This document shows positions 16,327 through 23,864 of a stretch of DNA of 48,275 nucleotides, in pieces; the stretch's first letter is position 1; each line of letters starts with the position of its first letter. The notes beneath the pieces were generated by a model that did no database searches, was not told the DNA's origin, and saw only the letters and a list, made by a program, of their open reading frames with translations. The stretch comes from Azonexus sp. (lineage in GTDB: Bacteria > Pseudomonadota > Gammaproteobacteria > Burkholderiales > Rhodocyclaceae), in the NCBI GenBank assembly GCA_031274715.1, contig JAISPT010000029.1, positions 1 to 48,275 of the forward strand, read 5' to 3'. Position numbers and translations under genes: made by a program.

Positions 16327-17009
16327 TCGAAGACGACCCCAGCACCGCCAGGCTGATCCAGGAAGCACTGACCGGCTCGGGGCATACGGTGCTCGCCTGT
16401 GGCGGTGCCGATTCAGGCCGCGAGCGTGCCGAGCAAGAACAGTGGGACGTCATCGTGCTCGACCGGCTCCTCCCGCATAGCCACGATGGACTCGAACTTC
16501 TGGCCGACCTGCGTGCGCACGGCGATCACACACCCGTGTTGGTGCTCAGCGCCTTGGCCAGCCTGGACGAGCGAATACGCGGCCTGCGCGCCGGCGGCGA
16601 CGACTACCTGACCAAGCCTTTTGCGCTCGACGAATTGCTCGCCCGGCTCGAAGCGCTGACGCGCCGGGCGACGCGGGAAACTGAAAGCGATCAACTCGGC
16701 ATCGCCGATCTACGCCTCGACCTACGCACGCGCAAAGCCTTCCGCAGCGACAAACCGCTCGCGCTGCAACCGCGCGAATTCCGCTTACTCGAATACCTCG
16801 TGCGCAATCAGGGCAAAGTCGTCACGCGCAGCATGTTGCTCGAATCGGTCTGGGACTATCACTTCGATCCACAAACGAATGTCATCGATGTGCAGATCAG
16901 CCGCCTGCGCAACAAAGTCGACAAAGACTTTGCACCGGCCCTGATCCACACCGTGCGTGGCGTCGGCTTCATGCTCCAGGCGCCGGAGGACGCTACGTCG
17001 CGTGCTTAA
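16311..17009 (+). CDS. OmpR/PhoB-family response regulator
   Basis: The receiver domain (1-115) has the acidic pair E7-D8-D9, the phospho-acceptor D51 in VIVLDRLLP, and K in LTKPF near 100. The C-terminal winged helix (about 130-225) includes LQPREFRLLEYLVRNQGKVVTR and the recognition helix VIDVQISRLRNKVD. It regulates transcription upon phosphorylation by the kinase encoded next, which it overlaps by 8 bases. Its likely target is the RND efflux operon at 25211-31105, by analogy with CzcRS/CusRS; no operator was identified. The gene starts inside the pyrF remnant. Confidence 0.9.
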   Translation: MRCLLIEDDPSTARLIQEALTGSGHTVLACGGADSGRERAEQEQWDVIVLDRLLPHSHDGLELLADLRAHGDHTPVLVLSALASLDERIRGLRAGGDDYLTKPFALDELLARLEALTRRATRETESDQLGIADLRLDLRTRKAFRSDKPLALQPREFRLLEYLVRNQGKVVTRSMLLESVWDYHFDPQTNVIDVQISRLRNKVDKDFAPALIHTVRGVGFMLQAPEDATSRA

Positions 17010-18381
17010 CTTCCGCCATTCGGTCGTTTTTCGCCTTGTCCTTAGCTACGGCGCGCTCGTCCTGCTCACGGTCGGCATCGCCTCGGCGGTTTTCTATGTC
17101 AACACCTCGGGGCTGCTGCTGCGCAACGTCGACCGGCAGCTGAACGCGGAATCGCGCAGGCTCACGGAATTACACAAAGAGCAAGGCCTCCTCGCCTTGC
17201 AGAAGGAAATCGACGCCCTGCTCAGCGACGACAAAGACATCGAAACCGAAGAGTTCCTGCTCCTCGATGCGAACGGCGCCAAGCTCGCCGGCAACCTCAC
17301 CTCATGGCCGGTGCTCGACGCCAGCAACGACAACCTCATCGCCGAACATCCGGTCGCCCGGCTCAACAAACCTTCACACAGCCGTTTGTTGTCACGCCAC
17401 CTCGACGATGGCACCGTGCTCGTCGTCGGGCGCGACATGCGAGATATGAACGAGCTGGCGCGCGTGATCCGCACCGCGCTGGCCATCGGCATCTCCACCG
17501 CCTTCGTGCTGGCTTTGATCGGAGCCGCCGTTTTCCGCTGGCATCTGGAACACCAACTCGGCGTCATTCACCGGACCACGCGCGAAATCGGTGCCGGCAA
17601 TCTGCGCAAACGGATCGCCGTCGGTCGCGGCCACGACGAATTCGCGCGGATCGGCCGCGATGTGAACCGGATGCTCGACGACATCGAGCACCTGATGAAC
17701 ACGGCGCGCACGGTATCCAACGCCATCGCGCACGACCTGCGCACACCGCTGGGGCGCGTGCGCGGCGCTTTGGAAAACGCCTTGCATTTCAAGGTCCCCG
17801 AGCAGCAACTCCGAGAAACCGCGCACAGCGCCATCGCGGAAATCGACGGCATCATCGGCTTGTTCGACAAGCTCCTGCAAATCTCGGAAGCCGAAGCAGG
17901 CCTGCACCGGCAATCGTTTTCCGATTTCTCCCTGGCGCATGTCGGCGCCGACATCGTCGAGCTTTACGAGGCCGCGGCAGAAGCCGCGGGCATGACACTA
18001 AGCTTTGAGGCGGACACCGACCCGCTCATTCACGGCGATCGCGATTTGATCGCCAATCTGCTCGCCAATCTGCTCGATAACGCCATCAAATATGCCGGGC
18101 CCGATGCGCAAATCGCGGTACATGTATCGACCCACGGCGAACACGCCAGGATCGTCGTCCAGGACAACGGCCAGGGCATGCCAGCCGCTGAACGGGATCG
18201 CGCTATCGAGCGCTTCTACCGTGGCGACACCGGGCGCAGCCTGCCCGGCAACGGCCTCGGCCTAGCGATTGTCGCGGCGCTAGTGTCCCTGCACGAAGGC
18301 ACACTCCACCTCGAAGACGGGCAACCCGGCTTGCGCGTCGTGATCGACCTCCCTTTGGCAAGCGCTTCAACGCTCGCCTGA
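17002..18381 (+). CDS. Sensor histidine kinase with HAMP domain
   Basis: Starting from GTG at 17002 (overlapping the regulator stop) the protein has 459 residues. It shows a membrane segment near 10-32 (VVFRLVLSYGALVLLTVGIASAVF), a periplasmic domain to about 155, a second membrane segment (ALAIGISTAFVLALIGAAVF), HAMP, a HisKA dimerisation domain with the phospho-histidine in AHDLRTPLGRVRG, and a HATPase domain (NLLDNAIKYA, VVQDNGQGMP, GNGLGLAIVAAL). An ATG start at 16957 would add 15 residues of unlikely composition. Metal sensing is a guess from the RND pump it once probably adjoined. Confidence 0.9.
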   Translation: MLNFRHSVVFRLVLSYGALVLLTVGIASAVFYVNTSGLLLRNVDRQLNAESRRLTELHKEQGLLALQKEIDALLSDDKDIETEEFLLLDANGAKLAGNLTSWPVLDASNDNLIAEHPVARLNKPSHSRLLSRHLDDGTVLVVGRDMRDMNELARVIRTALAIGISTAFVLALIGAAVFRWHLEHQLGVIHRTTREIGAGNLRKRIAVGRGHDEFARIGRDVNRMLDDIEHLMNTARTVSNAIAHDLRTPLGRVRGALENALHFKVPEQQLRETAHSAIAEIDGIIGLFDKLLQISEAEAGLHRQSFSDFSLAHVGADIVELYEAAAEAAGMTLSFEADTDPLIHGDRDLIANLLANLLDNAIKYAGPDAQIAVHVSTHGEHARIVVQDNGQGMPAAERDRAIERFYRGDTGRSLPGNGLGLAIVAALVSLHEGTLHLEDGQPGLRVVIDLPLASASTLA

Positions 18382-18385
18382 ATGG

Positions 18386-18406
18386 CCTTTGCTCACAAAG
18401 TTAGAC
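18386..18406 (-). other. Left junction of the island: attC-like half site with hairpin
   Basis: On the minus strand the SRPBCC stop lies inside GTCTAAC (18400-18406), a perfect match to the RYYYAAC core of integron attC sites. CTTTGTGAGCAAAG (18387-18400, a 5-bp stem) follows. The remaining attC half is missing; five bases later comes the stop of the histidine kinase. This looks like the truncated end of a cassette array. The short hairpin lacks a T tract and is a poor terminator. Confidence 0.4.
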
Positions 18407-18823
18407 GGCACTCGCGGTCTCCGCGAGTTGCTTGAGATTATTAAGCGTTCGAGGAAGACCGGCGTTCAACTGTTTGGCGAGTAGCGGTCCAAGAAATACC
18501 GAAAGCAGGCCGGAGAATGTGACCCGGTGAACAACCTTCGTGTTGGAACCGATAGGTAGCAACTCGTGCTCAAAGACCATGCGAAAGAATGGAACCTTGG
18601 ATTCGACGGTAAACGACCGGTTTGGCACAACGGCCGTGAGAATCATTGTTACGGTATTGCCTTTGCTTGGAGTGAGCTTTCCACGTGAGCCGACACGAAA
18701 CGGGCCGTCCAGAGATGCACTCTTTGTATCTGGGTCCCAAGCATGCCAGTTCTGAACATCCTCGTAGATACTAAAAATGCGTTCGGGGGGCGCGCTGACA
18801 GAAATACGGTGTTCGATTTGCAT
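18401..18823 (-). CDS. SRPBCC family protein (polyketide cyclase/START-like)
   Basis: The 140 residues start MQIEHRISVSAPPERIFSIY and contain YEDVQNWHAWDPDTKSASLDG, typical of small SRPBCC proteins that bind a hydrophobic ligand in a helix-grip cavity. NTKVVHRVTFSGLLSVFLGP and NNLKQLAE close the fold. Ligand and role are unknown. A truncated second copy of its 5' end lies at 21186-21284. The gene sits alone between core-site-like sequences, as an integron cassette gene would. Confidence 0.8.
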   Translation of the reverse strand: MQIEHRISVSAPPERIFSIYEDVQNWHAWDPDTKSASLDGPFRVGSRGKLTPSKGNTVTMILTAVVPNRSFTVESKVPFFRMVFEHELLPIGSNTKVVHRVTFSGLLSVFLGPLLAKQLNAGLPRTLNNLKQLAETASAV

Positions 18824-18868
18824 TTGATTTCGGCCAAGTGAAGTGGGTTATTGGTTGCTGCTAACGCC
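18741..18868 (-). repeat. Direct repeat, copy A (5' end of SRPBCC gene plus leader)
   Basis: The 128 bases match 21202-21330 at roughly 90% identity in the same orientation. The repeat covers the first 28 codons of the SRPBCC gene and its leader. Similarity ends at CTAACGCC (18861-18868), i.e. GGCGTTAG on the coding strand, an integron-like core site. The two copies bracket the autotransporter gene and the integrase tail. Confidence 0.85.
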
Positions 18869-18911
18869 TGAACTCACCGGCCTGAGCGGCTTTTCGCGCA
18901 GATCCGGTGAA
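18859..18911 (-). other. attC-like partial site with imperfect hairpin
   Basis: Reading the minus strand, TCACCGG, a bulged stem with loop, CCGGTGA and GGCGTTAGC follow each other: TCACCGG pairs with CCGGTGA, and CTGAGCG pairs imperfectly with CGCGCAG inside. Bulged stems followed by G-TTRRRY are the architecture of attC sites. The last base departs from the GTTRRRY consensus (GTTAGCA), and the opposite RYYYAAC box is not found. It is therefore at best a damaged attC. Confidence 0.35.
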
Positions 18912-18984
18912 ATGATGTGCATGCCAAATAGATTCATAGCACAGAGCCTCGGTAAGCGGAACCAATTTGGCATTTAAACTCCAC

Positions 18985-19080
18985 TTTGAGAGGCGGTGTA
19001 TGATGCAGACATGGGCTGACTATCTGGACGATCTGAAAGTTGGGGCGAAAGTTGTTCCGTTCTCTGACAAGGCGGCCTAA
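18985..19080 (+). pseudogene. P4-type tyrosine integrase, C-terminal tail
   Basis: The open frame reads FERRCMMQTWADYLDDLK followed by VGAKVVPFSDKAA and a stop at 19080. The pattern L-F-E-x-R-R-x-L-M-x-x-W-A-D-Y-L ending in V-I-P-F is the extreme C-terminus of many DUF4102/P4-family site-specific integrases. No catalytic part remains; upstream codons lose similarity. It shows that an integrative element once ended or recombined here. Confidence is limited by the shortness. Confidence 0.5.
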
Positions 19081-19093
19081 TTTATTCCCCTAT

Positions 19094-19125
19094 TTAAAAA
19101 AAGCGCCCGACTTGATTCGGGCGCT
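19094..19125 (-). terminator. Rho-independent terminator of the autotransporter gene
   Basis: On the minus strand AGCGCCCGAA and TCGGGCGCT form a 9-bp GC-rich stem (19102-19125) with a short loop, followed by TTTTTTTAAA. It lies 26 bases behind the stop of the autotransporter frame and isolates it from the SRPBCC gene. Confidence 0.9.
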
Positions 19126-19150
19126 CTCTGAACCTGTTACTGCCGCGTCA

Positions 19151-21136
19151 TCAGAACTGATACCGCAACTGGAATGAGCCTGTCACACCCTCACGTGTGC
19201 CGAGATAGCCCTGGATGCCCAGGTCAAGGTACAACGGACGGGATTTGCAGGGCTTGATCGTCAGACCAAACTCGCCAATGCCTGTGCCGCCCTTCAGGCT
19301 CGGCGCGTCAATGCCAAAGCCATAGCTCGAACCCCTGGCCTTACCGTCAAACTCGTAGTCATAGTACGCACCAAAATACGGGCTGACGACTTCGGTTGCC
19401 TCAAAGGTGAATCGGCCTCCCGCACGAATACGGTGCGAACCTGCTGCCTTGAACTTGACAGGATCGCCCGTGTTCAAGGTCACGCTGTCGCTGCCCATCC
19501 GCGTCCACATGTACTTCGCTGACAGATCAACCGTGGCATTGTCCCTCACCTTCCACAGGTAACCTGCTCCCAGATGGAGACCATAGTAGGTGGAACCGGA
19601 GTCATACTTGACCTTGCCACTACCGCCCAAATCAGCCGTGTCGAAATCTGTATCCACATGACCGATTCGCAAAGAACCTTCGGTATAGGCATTGCCGGGA
19701 CCGTTGCTGTTGAAGTCATGACGCCCGAAGATGCCGACACCGTAGTATTTGGTGTCACCACTGCCCTTGACAGAAGGCGCAGAACTGAAACCATTGAAGG
19801 TGTCATAAGAACCCCATCCTGCCTCGAAAAAGCCGCCGAGCATCATGGTGCCGGATGAAATGGCATTGGTCCAGGACACGCCAGCCATGATGGAGCCGCC
19901 ATCGACATCGACATGCGATCCGGTGTCATACCGGGTGGAGGCGGCTTCACCGAGGACGAAGGAGCGCACATTGGACGTTCCTGCATCCGGTTTCATCCCC
20001 TTGATGAAGCGGATGTTGCGATGGATGAGGGAATCCTGCACAAAAGCCAGACCGGCGAGCCTGCCTTCGAGAAGCGCTTTGGCTTCGGGTACGGCCTGTA
20101 CTTTGTCCAGGGTGGCGTCCAGGCTGCTCGCCGTTTGAGTCAGCGTCCAGTCATAACTCAGGGTTGCACCGTACTTGCCGGTGGCCTGGGTTGAGGCGAG
20201 ATCGCCTGTTATGGGTCCGTCAATGAGGGTGACGGCAGCACCGGGGGCCAGGGGTGCCGCTCCGCTCATGGTGTTGGCGGTGACGGTAGTGCCTACTCCT
20301 GCGCCGTTACCCAAGACGGCTCCTCCGGTCACAGTAAGCACGGGAGTAGTTTGTGCGACGGGGAAGGTGAAGTTGATGTTCTGGAAGTTTTGTACGCCGC
20401 CAACGGTCATACCCGCATTCTTGACGTTCAGGGTATTGCCGGTGAAGGCATCGCCGCCACCGAAGCTGTAGCCACCGTAGAGGGTCGAGCCGGCCAGGGT
20501 GGGTGTGCCGCTGATAGTGACGCTATTGCCTGTAGCGTTGCCGGTGTTACTCAAGCCGCCGAAAACACCCCCGTTCACCGATCCGCCGCTGATGTTCACC
20601 GTGTTGCCCGTGGCATTGCCGGTGTCGCCGACGCTGCCGCCTAAGACGGACTGGCCCACCGAGCCGCCGCTGATGTTGACCGTATTGCCCGTGGCCGAGC
20701 CGGGGCTGCCGAAACCAAATACGCTGCCGCCTATGACGTCTTCGCCCACCGAGCCACCGCTGATGTTGACCGTATTGCCCGTGGCATTGCCGGTGCCACC
20801 ACTCAGGATGAAGCCGCCCCTGACGCCATCTTCCACCGAGCCGCTGACATTGACGGTGTTGCCGGCGGCGTTTTCAGCCGTGCCCATGCCCGCGGCGCCG
20901 CCATGAGCCTCCCCAGTCCCCGGTACCCCGACGACGGCCCGGATTACAGAGCCTGTGATGGTCAGGGTGTTGCCGCTGGCCGACCCGGTATCGAGGTTGC
21001 CGTCAAAGGGGCCGACCTCGATGCCGCTGATGATGATCTCCGCCGCGGCTTGAGGTACCGGCAGGGCGAGCAGGCCAAAACCAAGGCTTGAAGCCATGAG
21101 AAGATACAGGACGGTACGGCGGGGAGCGTGTTTCAT
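19151..21136 (-). CDS. Autotransporter (type Va) with short repeat passenger
   Basis: The 661-residue protein starts at ATG 21136 (GGAGA about 10 bases upstream). Residues 1-35 form a signal peptide (LYLLMASSLGFGLLALPVPQ, then AAA). The passenger (about 36-330) contains seven imperfect repeats of the form x-A-T-G-N-T-V-N-I-S-G-G-S, about 20-27 residues apart, predicted to form a beta-helix or adhesin-like stalk. The last ~270 residues are an outer-membrane beta-barrel ending in the diagnostic aromatic pattern FQLRYQF. It therefore exports its own passenger to the cell surface. A terminator follows. A start further upstream would translate the SRPBCC fragment in another frame and is rejected. 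Confidence 0.85.
   Translation of the reverse strand: MKHAPRRTVLYLLMASSLGFGLLALPVPQAAAEIIISGIEVGPFDGNLDTGSASGNTLTITGSVIRAVVGVPGTGEAHGGAAGMGTAENAAGNTVNVSGSVEDGVRGGFILSGGTGNATGNTVNISGGSVGEDVIGGSVFGFGSPGSATGNTVNISGGSVGQSVLGGSVGDTGNATGNTVNISGGSVNGGVFGGLSNTGNATGNSVTISGTPTLAGSTLYGGYSFGGGDAFTGNTLNVKNAGMTVGGVQNFQNINFTFPVAQTTPVLTVTGGAVLGNGAGVGTTVTANTMSGAAPLAPGAAVTLIDGPITGDLASTQATGKYGATLSYDWTLTQTASSLDATLDKVQAVPEAKALLEGRLAGLAFVQDSLIHRNIRFIKGMKPDAGTSNVRSFVLGEAASTRYDTGSHVDVDGGSIMAGVSWTNAISSGTMMLGGFFEAGWGSYDTFNGFSSAPSVKGSGDTKYYGVGIFGRHDFNSNGPGNAYTEGSLRIGHVDTDFDTADLGGSGKVKYDSGSTYYGLHLGAGYLWKVRDNATVDLSAKYMWTRMGSDSVTLNTGDPVKFKAAGSHRIRAGGRFTFEATEVVSPYFGAYYDYEFDGKARGSSYGFGIDAPSLKGGTGIGEFGLTIKPCKSRPLYLDLGIQGYLGTREGVTGSFQLRYQF
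20500..20990 (-). repeat. Coding repeats of the autotransporter passenger
   Basis: Seven related units encode G-N-A-T-G-N-T-V-N-I-S-G-G or close variants. Central units (about 20570-20800) are almost identical in DNA, including a shared run around GTATTGCCCGTGGC. Such repeats can expand or contract by slippage or recombination, altering passenger length. Confidence 0.8.
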
Positions 21137-21185
21137 GGACAGGTCTCCAGAAATGTGTTTGATGGGCGTAAAATAGAATGTTGCA

Positions 21186-21284
21186 CTATCCCAAAGAATA
21201 GGCATGCCAGTTCCGAACATCTTCGTAGATACCAAAAATCTGTTCGGGGGACGCACTGACAGAAATGCGGTGTTCGATTTGCAT
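21186..21284 (-). pseudogene. SRPBCC gene fragment (second copy, 5' end only)
   Basis: Thirty-two codons read MQIEHRISVSASPEQIFGIY then EDVRNWHAYSLG and stop. The first 28 match the intact SRPBCC protein at 18401-18823 with few changes; after NWHA the frames diverge. The gene was cut when the autotransporter segment came to lie behind it. Confidence 0.8.
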
Positions 21285-21330
21285 TTGATCCCGGCCAAGT
21301 GAAGTGGGTTATGGGTTGCTACCTAACGCC
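21202..21330 (-). repeat. Direct repeat, copy B
   Basis: The partner of 18741-18868. Identity ends at CTAACGCC (21323-21330). On the coding strand the core reads GGGCGTTAGGT, a full GTTRRRY match. Confidence 0.85.
21321..21327 (-). other. GTTRRRY core site (attC-like)
   Basis: GTTAGGT on the minus strand, preceded by GGCTTGGGC and lying 18 bases behind the stop of the GGDEF-EAL gene. It is the expected place for the 3' half of an attC site. The 5' half was not recognised, so the call rests on this core, on the repeat boundary, and on the integrase fragment at 25008-25148. Confidence 0.35.
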
Positions 21331-21344
21331 CAAGCCAAATGGAA

Positions 21345-23864
21345 TCACGCGGTAGGCTGGTGCTTTGCAACCCAGGCGATCAGGTTCTCCTCGGGCAGCG
21401 GCCGGCTGAAGTAATAGCCCTGAAAGCTGTCGCAATCTACTCGTTTCAGGCAGGCGAGCAGGGAGGGAGTTTCCACGCCCTCGGCAACCACGCACAGGTT
21501 CAACTGGTGCGCCACGGACACAATGGCGCCAATGAGCACCATCGGGTGCTTGCCCTGGGTGGTGGGCAATGGCGCGTCGGCGTCCAAAACGAAGGAACGG
21601 TCGATTTTCAGCCTGTCGATAGGCAGTTGCCGCAGGTAGGCCAGACTCGAGTAGCCAACGCCAAAATCGTCCAGCGCAAAACGCACCCCCAGGCGGCGCA
21701 GCATCTGCATTTTTTCCAGCGTGTCCTCCAGGTCGTCGGACAACACGCTCTCGGTCAGCTCCAGCTCCAGCAAATGGGCTTGGATACCTGTGCTGGCCAG
21801 GATTTCTTCGACGCATGCCACAAAATTTGGCTTACGAAATTGCAGTTGGCTTACGTTGACCGCCATGATCAGCGTGTTGGCCCAAGACTGAGTGTCCGCC
21901 GCGCTTTGCCAACGGCGCAGGCACAGAGCGGCTTCTTTTAGCACCCAGGCGCCCAGCGGCACGATCAGGCCACTAGCCTCTGCCTCGGCGATGAACGCCC
22001 CCGGCTGCAGCAAGCCGCGTGTCGGGTGCTGCCAGCGCACCAGTGCTTCCACCCCCAGCAACTGGCCATTTTTATCGACCTGCGGCTGGTAGTGCAGCAC
22101 CAGCTGCCCGGCCTTGCCATGCGTTGCCTCCTGCAGCGCGCTACGTAGGTCATTGCGCAGTGCCAGTTTGGCACTGGCGGCTTCTTGCAGGACGTGGGAA
22201 AAAAAGCGCACATGGCCGTCACGGACCTGCTTGGCCAGGTACATGGCGGTTTCGGCCTCGCGCAGTAGCTCCGGCGGGTCACGGCTGTCGTTGGGAATCA
22301 TGACCACACCAGCATCGGCGCTCAGGTGCAGCACCTGATCCTGGATCTTGAGTGGTTCGCCGATTGCCGCCAACAGCCGCTCGACGCTGCGTACTACCTG
22401 GGCAGAGGCTGTATCCAGACTGCCTTCGAGGCTGACGAGGAGGATGGCGAATGTGTCTCGATCCACCCGCGCCAAGGTCTGTCCCTGTTCCTGCAGGCTG
22501 CTCAAGCGCCGAGCCATGGTACGCAGCACACTATCGCCTGCCGCCATGCCCAGGGAACTATTGACCGCCTGGAAGGCATTGAGGTTTATCGTGACCAAGG
22601 CCGCGTGGTGGTTATGGTGTTCGACCTCGACGAGCTCCTGGGTTATCTGGTCGAGCAACCAGCGGCGGTTGTGCAGCCCCGTGAGCGGGTCAAAGTGTGC
22701 AAGCTTGCGAATTGCTGCCTGCGCCGCCAGACGCTGGCGGATGTCGCGCGCCGCAAGGATGCATATGGCGTGCCCGTCGACGATGCGCTGTTGTACGCTG
22801 CATTCGCAGGGAATGGCATTGCCCTGGGCATCGATCAGTTCGATCTCCCACACGCCCTCCATGCCCTGGAGGATGCGCTGACCTGCAAAATCAATGCACT
22901 GCGGGGCAACCAAGGACAGCATGGACCGATCCACCAAGGCGCCGGGCTCAACCCTCAACAGACGGTTGGCGGCCGCATTGGCGTCGATGATCTGTCCATT
23001 TTTGTACAGGAAAAGCGCTTCAAGGGCTGCGTCCGAAAGCTGGCGGTAGCGTATCTCGCTCTCGAACAGCGCGCGGGAGCTTGCCTGCAGCGCTTGCGCC
23101 ATGCCATCCAGAGCCACGCCCAGGTCACGGAACTCACCATCTCCCTGCCATTGCGGCAGGGCAACGGAGAGGCCACCGGCGCCGATGCACTCCATGCTCT
23201 CGCGCAACGCCTGCACGGGCTTGATGACCCCCTTGCGCACCAGCGCAGCCAGCCCCAGTGTGGCGAACACCATCACAGCAGCGAAGGCCATTGCCTGCTC
23301 CTGCAAAGGCTTCCAGATCCGGGCGCTGACAGGCGAGAGGTCATAGGCAATGTAGAGCACGCCCTGGCGGCCGGTACGAATCTCGCCCGGGCGCAACGCC
23401 AATGCCACCGGAGCCATGGCGATGAGAGACCGCCGGGGCATGTCCAGCACCAGATACTCGTGTCGGGCCTGCATCGTTTGTGCAACCTTGCTGGCCGCGT
23501 AGTCAGGCACCACGGCTACGGCATCCTGGCCTCGCCAGGCAAGTTGGGTAGCCGCCAAAACCACGCCCGTGCCGTCCACCACCGCAGCGTGGGAGATAGC
23601 AGGGTTCAAGCCCAGATCTCCTATGACATTGCCCAGGCCGCTGTTGTCCTGGCGGCGAAAGGCCGCCTCCAAGTCACGCTGAGCACGCAGGAGTTCTTCG
23701 TGAGCCACGTGGTTGACGAAGTGCTGCATTTCCCGGTCGTAGTTAATCTTCGCCAGCACCAGCAAAACCAGAAAAATCAGCCCGCAGGTGATAACGAGCG
23801 ACAGGGGCAGCCACAAGCGCAGGCTGAAGGTTTTGAGGCTACGGCGGGGCTGCGACGGGCTCAC
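21345..23864 (-). CDS. Membrane sensor with PAS, degenerate GGDEF and EAL domains (c-di-GMP phosphodiesterase)
   Basis: The 839-residue protein has a membrane segment near 15-37, a periplasmic domain to about 190, a second segment near 193-212, a HAMP-like linker, a PAS domain (about 270-390), GGDEF (about 395-560) and EAL (about 580-830). The GGDEF signature is degraded to RVDRDTF, so cyclase activity is unlikely. The EAL domain keeps EALVRW, LELTES, LDDFGVGYSSL, LKIDRSF and VVAEGVE, so it should hydrolyse c-di-GMP. Its ATG overlaps the stop of the solute-binding lipoprotein gene by 4 bases, which suggests that the lipoprotein delivers a ligand signal to the periplasmic domain. Confidence 0.87.
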   Translation of the reverse strand: MSPSQPRRSLKTFSLRLWLPLSLVITCGLIFLVLLVLAKINYDREMQHFVNHVAHEELLRAQRDLEAAFRRQDNSGLGNVIGDLGLNPAISHAAVVDGTGVVLAATQLAWRGQDAVAVVPDYAASKVAQTMQARHEYLVLDMPRRSLIAMAPVALALRPGEIRTGRQGVLYIAYDLSPVSARIWKPLQEQAMAFAAVMVFATLGLAALVRKGVIKPVQALRESMECIGAGGLSVALPQWQGDGEFRDLGVALDGMAQALQASSRALFESEIRYRQLSDAALEALFLYKNGQIIDANAAANRLLRVEPGALVDRSMLSLVAPQCIDFAGQRILQGMEGVWEIELIDAQGNAIPCECSVQQRIVDGHAICILAARDIRQRLAAQAAIRKLAHFDPLTGLHNRRWLLDQITQELVEVEHHNHHAALVTINLNAFQAVNSSLGMAAGDSVLRTMARRLSSLQEQGQTLARVDRDTFAILLVSLEGSLDTASAQVVRSVERLLAAIGEPLKIQDQVLHLSADAGVVMIPNDSRDPPELLREAETAMYLAKQVRDGHVRFFSHVLQEAASAKLALRNDLRSALQEATHGKAGQLVLHYQPQVDKNGQLLGVEALVRWQHPTRGLLQPGAFIAEAEASGLIVPLGAWVLKEAALCLRRWQSAADTQSWANTLIMAVNVSQLQFRKPNFVACVEEILASTGIQAHLLELELTESVLSDDLEDTLEKMQMLRRLGVRFALDDFGVGYSSLAYLRQLPIDRLKIDRSFVLDADAPLPTTQGKHPMVLIGAIVSVAHQLNLCVVAEGVETPSLLACLKRVDCDSFQGYYFSRPLPEENLIAWVAKHQPTA

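Noticed and set aside
20500..20990. Regular repeats that could suggest a CRISPR array
   Set aside because: Repeats are in frame inside the autotransporter, vary between units and have no spacer structure; no cas genes.
21137..21298. 54-residue N-terminal extension of the autotransporter
   Set aside because: It reads the SRPBCC fragment out of frame and would hide the signal peptide; ATG 21136 has a ribosome site and begins the signal.
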